A DNA stretch of 64,000 nucleotides from NCBI GenBank assembly GCA_948567375.1, contig OX419762.1:40901034-40965033 (forward strand), written 5' to 3'. The stretch is from Lunularia cruciata. Taxonomy: Eukaryota; Streptophyta; Marchantiopsida; Lunulariales; Lunulariaceae. Of the stretch, positions 1-9,876 are shown piece by piece (position 1 is the first letter of the stretch; every line of letters begins with the position of its first letter). The notes beneath the pieces are model-generated. The model saw only the letters and a program-made list of their open reading frames with translations, was not told the origin of the DNA and did not search any database. Made by a program: the position numbers and the translations under genes.

Positions 1-163
1 CATCCCCATTGTTGCTTCTAAGTTTGGGAAAACTCTAGGTTGTTTACACTTTAACTTTGTCTCACTATCATGGAAGTTATCAAACTTTTCTTCTCCTCCT
101 CCATGCAGTTGTCTTCACCATCCAGGTTTCATTAACCTGTAACATGGACATGTCATTACAGTT

Positions 164-1183
164 TTGCTTCAGATTTTACCTTCCTCCAACATATCACTTC
201 TCTTCTCCAGAGGAACCAAGTTTGGTATTTGCCCACCTCTCCCCCCTCTACTTTCATTGCTATCCAAACTTGCATTCGCAACTTTGCTCTTTCTTATGAA
301 GCTACACTGGGCACCAAAGGTACTTTTGACCAATGGAAAGTCATCTTTTTACAAAAAGTTAAAACTTTTACTGAATCTCCCTCCCATTTCAGACAATTTC
401 AATGCTGTAGATCCGATCTTCCTTTCTCCTCATGATAGAAAACTTCTTGCTCGTTGCAAGTCCCATTTCATTGTTACTTATATGTACAAGTGTCCTAACA
501 ATTTTGTATTTGTTTGTAGACAATTTTACATTCAAACTTTACTCAATGAGCTTCATTCTCCCTCGGCTACCTATAAACACCCATGGATTCCTCAAACCCA
601 GCTCTTACTTACTCACCACAGTTTCAATACCTCTCAGGGATTTCGCACTTCCAAGGATTCCGAGAAACTCCCCTACTTCTGCTGTGCTTGGAAATTCCAT
701 AAGTCTCTTGTTGTTCCTAGGTTCATTGCTGCAGGATACTCTACTTCCTTTTCTGAACTTTCTCGCTGGCTAAGCTCCTTCTTCAAAGCACTGATACCTT
801 CTGCAAAAGACCTTCAGAGGAATGAATTCTTACGCGTGGGGCTGATGGTCGACTCTAGCCGGATCTTGGATGACTCTTGTAGAGTTCCCGTTTTACTTGA
901 GAAGGTGCAAAGATTACGCAAGACAAGATCCTCTACTCCCCCAGACTCTGGTTTGCAGAAGACTCCTGCCACCCTGGAGAAAGTTCTTTTTCAAAGTCTT
1001 GATTTCATCACCCTTTATACAAAGATCCACCTCCATGATCTCAAAACAAGGCTGTCTACTCTCATCAGATCTATTTTCCATTACAGGTTCACTCTGAATA
1101 GGGGAACTGTGTTGCTTGTTGAGACCTCTACACTTGACTCCAAATATAGATGGCTTAAAAACAGAAACAATGTTTCTCAATAG
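164..1183 (+). pseudogene. Decayed reverse-transcriptase fragment (possibly Penelope-like)
   Basis: An open frame of about 339 codons resembles a retroelement reverse transcriptase rather than a host protein. The clearest stretch has KLPYFCCAWKFHKS followed by PRFIAAGYSTSFSELSRWL, the layout of the RT fingers region (peptide LPY, then K-x-H-K, then a P-R-F-I-A block). About 120 residues later comes DFITLYTKIHLHDL, which looks like RT motif A with its first catalytic aspartate (D-F-S-x-L-Y-T-x-I-P in relatives). No YxDD catalytic box follows before the stop, and homologous-looking text upstream moves between frames (57-299, 229-435). I therefore read it as a broken remnant. The lineage is uncertain: the motif style recalls Penelope-like or related non-LTR elements, not Copia. 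No endonuclease is visible. Confidence 0.45.
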
Positions 1184-1479
1184 GCAAAACACTTCTAACT
1201 TTGGTCACATCAAGACAATCTCTCTCCCTCATGTTCTTTCAGACATTTCCTTCAAATGTAAATTAGGGATTATACAATCAGAGTGTGTTAGATATAGATG
1301 AATATGTAATTCCAAAAAGTCATACCTTTCAGCTTGTATGAAACTTACAAATAGCCTTGTCTCTGAAATTACTCCCTTCACCTGATCTAGAAAAATTTTT
1401 GCTGCCTTACAAATGGAAAAAAGTATCCATGGTTACCATGGGCTTAGTATCTATAGAGATTTAAGAACATCTGTTCTTT

Positions 1480-4400
1480 CTGCCAGGCAGGGAGTTCATG
1501 TTCGAGCCCACCAATAGTTTTTCCCATAGGCTTGCATACCATATTGTTGTACGGGAGTTCTACTTGACTTCTGAACTTGAATTAATACTGTCTACCACTA
1601 TTTTCATTCACATACGGTTTTGGTTTTCTGCCATGTGGTCTTTGAAAGTTTGCTTATGACATGTGGGCTTTTGCTTATGGACACCCCCCGGGCCCCACCT
1701 TGTCCATCACTTCATCCGAGACAGATTTTGCCTCTTTTCTTTGCCCTTTCCTGTGATGCTCTAGGTCCTTTCAGGATTTTCCTTGCTTCTCTGTTCTTTC
1801 CTTTTAACACTTCGCTTTTGCTTTTCCTGTTTGAGTTGACTCATCCCTTCGTGTGCAGCGCTGATGTTTCTTGCTCCCCTCTTGCATCACTAACTAACCT
1901 CTTCTTGACAATTTCTCATTGCTGTGTCTTGGATTTTCTCTCTACTAATGAATGTTTGTGATTTCAGGGATCCATCAGGTATGTCTCTATTTCTTCCCTC
2001 CTCTTACTCATGTGGATTCTTTTCTTTCTTGCCTGATCTTCATCATGCGGCTGAGACTCCTGCCCTTATTTATGTGCCTGCACTTCTGCTTGCCCTTGCT
2101 TTCCACACTCCCATTTCTGTTCTTCTGTTTTTTTCTACATTCCCACTACTTATGAGCGGCACTTTAGGGGAGCAACGAGTCTGCCTTGGCACTTGTGAGT
2201 TTTTGAGCAGAAACTCGGTATGAGGGGTACTGACAATTGCTCAGCTACTTCAGCACTACGTGAGGCACTGATGAAGTCGCAGGTGTTTTCATGAAGGTTT
2301 ACTATTGCCGCCTTCTGCTTCCCTTTGCTGTTTAGTGTCTCAGGACTCAAGCATTCATAGTGCTTGTTGCAATATACTTATATCCTGTCCTCTTTCGCTT
2401 CACCCTCGTTACCCTGTCACACTTCAACATGTCTCTGCAGCCACACCATACAATAGCTCTCGCATTGTTCCACTCCTCCATTCCCCAGCTAATTCCCTCC
2501 CTATTAACTTTCCTTCGCTTTGCTTGATTCCTGGTTCAACCTCTCATGTCTACAGTGTTCCTACCTGACTCCAGCCCACGTTTTTCATTTTCATTGTTCA
2601 CGCACTGCTTACTGGCAGTCTATTACATAACGTTTCCTATTCTCGCAGTGGTTTGCATAGATGTTCTTGATTTCACGTTGTTTACTTGCTGGCCAACTGT
2701 TATTCTCAATTTGTTTCAATTATGCCTTTGCTTCAGGTTACATTCGATGCATTCTGCCTTATGGATTTATCACTACTCTAGCTTTGTGAATCATGTACAT
2801 CTTGCCTACCAATCATTTGCATTTTATGAGTTCCGGATAACCTGTTCCCAGAACGGCTTCTGTTCTCATATACCTATATATATCATGCCTTGGCTTTATT
2901 ACTCATCTCGATTTGCTCATTATCATGTTTACATTTCTTATGCACTTGTTCAGTTCTGGATCCCCCGTTCTTCAAACGGCTCCTGCTGTCATGTCCTAAA
3001 TATCATGCCTTGGCACTCATGAGCTTTCGAACAGAAACTCAGTTCAAGAGGTACTGACATTCGCCCAGCTACGTCTGCACTACGTTTGGCACTGATGAAG
3101 TCATCCAGGCTTCCGGGGAGGCTTACTATGACCGCCTTCTGCTTCCTTCAGCTGCTTTAGTGTTTTAGGACTCATCTGTCCATAGCACATGTTGCGATAT
3201 ACTCTATCCAGTTCTCTAACACTGCGCTCTACTTCTCCGTTCTTGATCTGCCTGACTCGATTGTCGATTTCATGGCTTCTACACGATTCCCGAAGTCAGA
3301 TTAACGAAAGCTTTCTCGTCTGGCTCGTTAGGTCGTTTTTTGCTGTTGAGTTTTTTTTTTTTTTTTTTTCTTTCCTTTTTCTTCTCTACATGCGCTGTTT
3401 ATCTGTTACCGTTTATTCGATGCATGCTAGTGGTGTACAAGTGTTGCTCTTTAATTGTTTCTAGATGGCTTTTACTTCTGCTTACATTCGATCAGTTGTT
3501 TCCATTTCATCTCCTTTCCCCTGTTTTATACTAATTTCGTCTTGCACATTTTTTGTGTACGTTACTACATATCATGCATCTCATTTGCATTCAATGAGTT
3601 CTGGATCCCTCGTTCGTTGAACGGCTTCTTTCCTCATCTCTCAATATATATCATGCTCAATATATATATCATGAAGTGCACGCCTGCACTTTTGCTTGCC
3701 CTTGCTTTCCACATTTCCACCCCTGTTCTTTTTGACATTTCCCATTACTTTTGAGCGGCACTTTAGGGGAGCAACCGAGTTTACCTTGGCACTCATGATT
3801 TTTCGAGCAGAAACTCGGTATGAGGGGTACTGACAATTGCTCAGCTACTTCGGCACTGCGTGAGGCACTGATGAAGTCGCAGGTGTTTTCATGAAGGTTT
3901 ACTATGGCCATCTTCTGCTTCCCTTTGCTGTTTAGCGTCTCAGGACTCAAGCGTCCATAGCGCTTGTTGCGATATACTTTATATCCTGTCCTTTTTCGCT
4001 TCGCTCTCATTACCCTGTTACACGTCGACAGGTTTCTGCAGCCACACTATCCTATAGCTCTTACATTGTTCCATTCCCCAGCTAATTCCCTCCTTATTAT
4101 TTATCCTTCGCTCTTTGCCTGATTCATAGGACCTCTGGTGTATACAGTGTTCCTACTAGACTACAGCCCACGTTTTTTATTTTTATTGTACACGCACTGC
4201 TTACTGGCAGTCTTTTACATTGTGTTACCTATTTCTCGCAGTCGTTTGCATAGAGTTCTCGATTTCATGATGGTTTACTAGTCTGTTAGCCATATGTTAC
4301 TGTCAATTTGTTTCAATTATGCGTTTGCTTCAAGTTACATTCGATGCATTCTACATTGTGGATTTCTCACTATACTAGCATTGTGAATCTAGTACATTTT

Positions 4401-5740
4401 GGTTACCGATCATTTACACTAAAATGAGTTCTGGATAACCCGTTCCCAGAACGGCTTCTGTTCTGGGAACGGCTTCTGTTCTCGTATACCAATATATCAT
4501 GCTATTCATCATGTGCACCTCATGAGTTCTGGATAACCCGTTCCCAGAACGGCATCTGTTCTCATATACCTATATATCATGCTATTCCCGGAGGCCTGTA
4601 TACCATACTGTTGTTTGGGAGTCCTTGACTTCTGAATTCATATATATACTGTATGCTTCACCTTCACCTTCACCTTCATTCACTTCACCTCTGCTTTTCC
4701 CACTTCAGTTGACTCATTCCCTTCCCGTGCAGCGCTGAAGTTTTCTTGCTCCACTCTCGTCTCACTAGCGAACCTCTGCTTGACTCTTTCTCATTGTTGT
4801 GTCCTGGACTTTCTCTCTACTAATGAATGTTTGTGATTTCAGGGATCTATCAGGTATGCCTCGATTTCTTCCCTCATCTTTCTCATGTGGATTCTTTTCT
4901 TTCTGGACTGATCCTCATTATGCGGCTAAGACTTCAGCGCTTAAGTGTGTGCCTGCACTTTTGCTTGCCCTTGCTTTCCACACTTCCACCTCTGTTCATT
5001 TTGACATTCCCATTCCTTTTGAGCGGCACTTTAGGGGAGCAACCGAGTTTGCCTTGGCACTCATGAGTTTTCGAGCAGAAACTCGGTATGAGGGGTACTG
5101 ACAATGGCTCAGCTACTTCGGCACTGCACGAGGCACTGATGAAGTCGCAGGTGTTTTCGTGAAGATTTACTATGGCCGCCATCTGCTTCCCCTTTGCTGT
5201 TTAGCGTCTCAGGACTCAAGCGTCCATAGCGCTTGTTGCGATATACTTTATATCCTGTCCCTTTTCGCTGCGCTCTCGTTACCCTGTTACACTTCGACAG
5301 GTTTCTGCAGCCACACCATCCTATAGCTCTCGAATTGTTCCACTCCTCCATTCCCCAGCTAATTCCCTCTTTGCCTGATTCATGGGACCTCTGGTGTATA
5401 CAGTGTTCCTACCCGACTCCATCCCACGTTTTTTATTTTTATCGTTCATGCACTGCTTACTGGCAGTCATTTACGTAGCAGTACCTATTTCTCGCTGTTG
5501 TTTGCATAGAGTTCTCGATTTCATGGTGGTTTATTAGTCTGTTAGCCATATGTTATTCTCAATTTGTTTCAATTATGCCTTCTTCAAGTTACATTTGATG
5601 CATGCTACCTTATGGATTTCTCACTATTCTAGCATTGTCAATTATGTACATCTTGCTTATCTATCATTTGCACCTCATGAGTTCTGGATAACCTGTTCCC
5701 AGAACGGCATCTGTTCTCGTATACCTATATATCATGCTAT
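1480..5740 (+). repeat. Diverged tandem array of a 1.3-1.6 kb T/C-rich repeat
   Basis: Long blocks recur in the same order. The block beginning AGCGGCACTTTAGGGGAGCAA starts near 2154, 3755 and 5025. A block with CAGCCACACCAT and GTTCCACTCCTCCATTCCCC lies near 2440, 4040 and 5308. A block TTTCAATTATGC...TTACATTCGATGCATT lies near 2708, 4311 and 5562. The block TCTCTACTAATGAATGTTTGTG occurs near 1937 and 4814, so the middle copy is 5'-truncated. A more diverged partial copy covers about 2985-3200. The opening segment near 1530-1600 recurs near 4590-4650. All reading frames are short and composition-driven; none has a recognisable domain. The array probably lies in an intron or upstream region of the SAM-domain gene that follows. 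A T-rich run sits at 3349-3371. Confidence 0.75.
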
Positions 5741-5861
5741 TCGTCGTTTGGTACAAGTTTTTTCTTGTCATTGCCATTACTTTTGGGTTTTGAATTGCTG
5801 CCGTTACATTATTTATCTGTAAACTGGGATCTGAATTATCAATTGTTCGTGTTATGGATAG

Positions 5862-6279
5862 ATTGGCAAGACTTATAGTCAACCTCCTGGTGAAGATAAA
5901 CTCTATTCTCAAGCAAGAACCATGCTTTATAGCTTGGGACTTCAAAAATATGAGAAGAATTTCAAGAAGGGCATGCTTACTGACTCGACGCTTCCACTAT
6001 TGAATGACAAGTAGGTATTCTTGCCATATACTTGTCTTGTAAACATTTGCTGGTTTCGTCTTAACAGCATGCTATTATCTGTGTTACTCAAAAGAACTTC
6101 CTCTGGATATCTCCTTGCTGGTACCCGGAAGTTTTGTGTTTTTGACGGAATTCGTCCTTCCCATGATAGTTATGGTTCTGATCACTAAGCATCTCTTGTG
6201 GATATTGTGCAGTGCCCTCAGAGATGTTCGAATTCCACCAGGACCGAGGCTTCTTATTCTTGATCATGTGAAAAGGTGA
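5862..6279 (+). CDS. SAM-domain protein, last two exons (partial)
   Basis: Two exons join in phase. Exon A is 5862-6010, between a TAG acceptor and donor AA|GTAGGT. Exon B is 6213-6279, after a TGTGCAG acceptor and ending in TGA. The joined peptide is a sterile alpha motif: ARTMLYSLGLQKYEKNF, then LLNDNALRD, then IPPGPRLLILDHVKR at the extreme C-terminus. The helix pattern and the G-P-R-x-x-I-L-D-x-(I/V)-K ending are SAM hallmarks. Plant genomes carry small SAM proteins that end just after this motif, so the stop is plausible. SAM domains mediate homo- or hetero-oligomerisation; the partner cannot be told. Upstream exons are not visible: the preceding 5.8 kb is repeat, so the 5' part lies outside the window or beyond a repeat-filled intron. 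Frame, phase and family fit are good; exact exon A start is less sure. Confidence 0.7.
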
Positions 6280-7136
6280 ACATTAGTGCGACAGGATTAC
6301 AAAAGTCCTCCAGTGGTGTACCCTAACCTATGCTAAGGGTAGACAAGTGTAGACAAGTAAATTGTTTGTTCAGAGCAGACCTGCAGGAGTATGTTTACCA
6401 CTAATATAGAGGGTAATAGTTCAAAGTGCTTTCACCGCAAAATGTCATTTCTTACTAGCCTTCTTCGTAATCAATGCAGAGGTCAAGTCTCAGCTGTTGT
6501 TTCCGATAAGCAATGAAGCAACTGTTATGGAGGTCATCTGTGACCGGAACTGAGCCGTGACTTTGCTGTGAAGTGGGAAGGGATGGCATTTCATTTTTGG
6601 CAGGTATAATTTGAGTTGTTGTATGTGATCCACCCACAAGTAAATTCTTTCATATACCTTGAGGAGAGGAGAAAGTTACTGTACATCATCATCACAAAAC
6701 ATGATCATGTTTTGCTGATGCCGCCCACCATCGTCCTTGTTTACATATGAGTAATTAGCTGTAAATCTTTCCTACAGATGGACTACAGCAAGACAACTTC
6801 TTGCAAATCATTTGTGAAGTAGCTTTGAGCAGCCAAGAACTTGCAATGTAGATCTAGCGTTTTGGCAATTGAGTTAGTACGCAACTCCGTTGCAGTTGGA
6901 GCAATACATTAGCCTGGGATTGTAGTTCCAGTCTAATTTAATGTCGTTAAGGTGAATTTGAGATCGTCATGTGTCACAACCGTGGAGTGTGCTCGAAATA
7001 GTGTTGATTTGCAGTGTTACTCGACGTGTGGAGCAGATGTTGAGAGCGTTCATTCAAGGAATGGCTTTACTTGTTCCGGACTATAATTGAAACATAGAAG
7101 TTATCCTCAGAAACTTGCTTTCTGCAAGTTCTGCGT
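6280..7136. other. Intergenic stretch, no gene seen
   Basis: This follows the SAM-domain stop codon and probably starts with its 3' UTR. Only short frames occur, including one on the minus strand at 6455-6637 with no domain. I see no RNA gene or repeat shared with other parts of the window. Confidence 0.5.
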
Positions 7137-7592
7137 TCAGGTCTGTTTACATCGCGTCTTGGGAGTTCTTGGATACTGGCTTCTACACTCCACGTAAATT
7201 CTTTTCAACTTTTGCCTCGCAGGGAAGCTTAACACGGACTTTTGGACCTTTACACTCCTAAAGCAAGATAGATGAGTTCGTATTTTATCCACCAACTCAA
7301 TACTATCGCAACTTGGAAATTCATTCTCATCAGTTCTTGTTTCCATAAGGTGCCGTTGTTTTGTCTACGTCGTGCCAGACTAAGGGCGTGGCTTGTTTCC
7401 TGAAATTTACGGTTCTGAGTGTTCGCTTCCTATTTCTTCTTGTCTTACAAGTCTACTGCTCCTGTGCATCGTTTGTTGGTTTTCACGTTGAACTGCCTCC
7501 GTCACAATCCATCCCAGCTTAGTTGCCTGTTGGTGGATCTCTTTTATTAGTTTGTGCAGTTGATGGGAAAGGTGTGTATAGACCGAGGACAT
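7137..7592 (-). CDS. Possible small two-exon gene, unknown function
   Basis: Reading on the minus strand, exon 1 (7592-7411) starts with ATG and encodes a charged peptide (QLHKLIKEIHQQATKLGW near its middle). A GTAAAT donor and a CAAG acceptor give a 75-nt intron (7410-7336). Exon 2 (7335-7137) continues in phase with FRSVKVQKSVLSFPARQKL and ends in a stop, giving 126 aa. Both exons are open and the phases agree, but there is a one-in-three chance of that. No domain is recognised. A TATAAA lies only about 30 bp upstream of the ATG, too close to leave much leader. It sits 266 bp downstream of the next minus-strand gene, so it could instead be part of that gene's 3' end. Confidence 0.3.
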
Positions 7593-7857
7593 TACTTCAA
7601 AAAGGATAAGTCTACGTCTTTATAAAAGGCGAGTAAAATCAACATTACACTTGAAAAGTAGTCTTTGAGATGTGGCATATGAGCTTTCTGTCATCTACTT
7701 CGCTCTTGAAGACTTGAGGTACTTTTGTGAGATATCATGGGGGTTCAAATTATGGAAATCAAATTGCCTAACTTCACTATAATAGCTCAAATCTGGCAGC
7801 ATGATTTTCCATGCGATCGCTTAGAGCGACTGTTCACAGGACTCATGTATGTTCCTA

Positions 7858-9876
7858 TTAACTTCCGAGCCAGTCGTCTGTACTCAGGTTGTCCCCGTGG
7901 TCAAAGTCGTCGCCACCTTCGGACGGCTCTGCTGATGTTGGGACAAAATCTGAATTGTGCAGCGATTGGGGATCCGACGTTTTAACGACCTCCCACTGAT
8001 CTAACTTACGTAGTTCCTCAAGATCCCACCTCCTTGACCTGCAAACACAAACCAAAGCCCTGTGAATCTGGTACATGACCTCTCATTACTGGACCTACAA
8101 GTTTAGCACTTCTACTTTACCCTTGAGAAATGCTCTTGCATTGTGTTTTGTAAGTGTCTGCCTTCAGATATTCATGTGCAAACAGACTTTCTACCCGATT
8201 TAGACTTCGCGAGTCACACGAGTTACGCTTATATGTACCTGGAGCAGAAGGCATCACGAATGGATGCGCTAAAAGTCATCCTCAGCAATCACTGCAATTG
8301 AGGTTGGCTTGAAAAGTATGGAGGGTCTACATTATAAGGTTCAGATCTGAAGGTGCAGTTTAGTTCTGCAAAGAGTAAATTACCGCAAGTTGCTATAAAG
8401 CTGCACTTTTGCCGGCGTTTCTCGCCGGTACCAGTATTTGCGATATTCCTCTCTCCAAACCTCAATATCGTCTTTGTGTCTTCTATAGAATCGCTGGGTG
8501 TTGTTCTTGTCGTGGAAGACGCTTGATGTTCATCATACCAAACCAGGTGCGGTCAGGAAGTAAAGGTGCGGCCACTTTCAGTTGGTAAGAAGAAGTAGAG
8601 AAGAGTAGTGGATCTTGAAAGGGACCAAGGTGCATATGTTGCGAGGATTTAGGACCATATTAAAGACCTTCATTCTGCTATCTTGACAGTTAATGGAGCA
8701 TGACGGTGTGGTTAATGTTCAAGTTCATTTCCATTGAGAAGGGTTCAGGCTGGTTAAGGAATTCTTCCAATCAGAAGAAGAGAGTCATACTTCGCCGCTA
8801 ATCTCGCCTCCACCTCCGAAGATACGTCCGTCTGCGCACATAAATCCCAGCGTCCCAACTTTTCTGCCTGTTCCCACATCTGCGGCCTTGACCATATTGT
8901 ATGTGCCCTTCTTCTCTGATGTATCCAATACAAGTACTCACTATCAGAGAAGTAATCAGCAGTGCTCTGCTGTATATATCTTTTGCGTCAAAAGCTATTT
9001 GACACCGGACGCTTGGATGGTGAGAGCATGTAGAGCTTGAGTTGACATTTAAACGTGCATTACCAGATAATAAAACTCCTTCCCATCCTTCGGTTTTCCT
9101 ACGCGGTCGCCTATTTCTTTCGATAATAAAACTCTGGTTATTTCTACAACTAGTCGATGGCAAAGATGCTGCATCTAAGGTGCTGATCACACACAAACCC
9201 TTCCCCGCTGTGGTGTAGCGTGAATCGACCGTATGTCGACGTTAAAACCCTCTTAATTAATTGTAGATCTAACCAGCTCCTGAAGACCATGGCATGTTCG
9301 ACTACTACATTGATGAATTGAACGGTTCCCGAGTCAGGTCTCAACCAGCAAGGACAGATAACCTGCTTACCCTCGGAACTGGCGGATGGTAGAACACAGG
9401 ATGCACGATCTTAGGAAGCTTGGGAAGATACCAGCACTGCAATCGCCTGAGCTCCGGTATCATGTGTAGACGCGCAAGCGTACACAGGTTCCCAAGCGCA
9501 AAGTGACCTTCATCTCTAGTAAACGGCACGTACAACGGTGGTCCAGCTATACTCCATCTTCTTGGTGGTTTGAGACCAAATATGTCCGGGTTCTTTATCT
9601 CCTCCCAGATCCAATCATGTGCCTGACGTGCCTGCAGACAAGGACTCAAAATCACAGCATTTAGTGTACCAAGTAGAGGTGTAATCGAGCCCTGTTGATT
9701 ACCATCACATCGTCCATTTGACTGCCCAAGTATCTCGTTCCGTCATCAAACATCTGTAGAGTGAAGGGGCTTACTCGTGGAGATAAGACAGGCATAACTT
9801 TCTCCTTCCGTGCATAATTGACCTTTTCACCAAGACGACCAACCCTTTGCTGCATGACATTCGCTTCCATCGCCAT
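7858..9876 (-). CDS. Unrecognised tryptophan-rich protein, five exons, 310 aa
   Basis: Five minus-strand exons join in frame: 9876-9703, 9631-9371, 8969-8791, 8521-8384 and 8038-7858. Introns are 71, 401, 269 and 345 nt, with donors GTAATC, GTAAGC, GTATGA and GTAATT and AG acceptors. The sum is exactly 311 codons including TAA. The ATG at 9876 has a good context (A at -3, G at +4). The protein carries about 13 tryptophans and a motif seen twice: KLGRWDLCAQ in exon 3 and SRRWDLEELRKLDQWEV in exon 5. Exon 2 has DWIWEEIKNPDIFG, PPRRW and FTRDEGHFALGN. Exon 4 is strongly basic and aromatic (FYRRHKDD, EEYRKYWYRRE). The C-terminal tail is acidic. I see no signal peptide, membrane segment or known domain, so no function is assigned. 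It is transcribed divergently from the dynein gene, 2.9 kb away. Exon 3 and 4 boundaries are the least certain. Confidence 0.6.

Noticed and set aside
2262-2300. CTGATGA in the array unit as a hammerhead ribozyme core
   Set aside because: No GAAA half of the core and no flanking helices fit in any of the copies.
8798-9196. 132-codon minus-strand frame as a separate gene
   Set aside because: The neighbouring frame joins in phase with the other exons of the W-rich gene and explains the region better.
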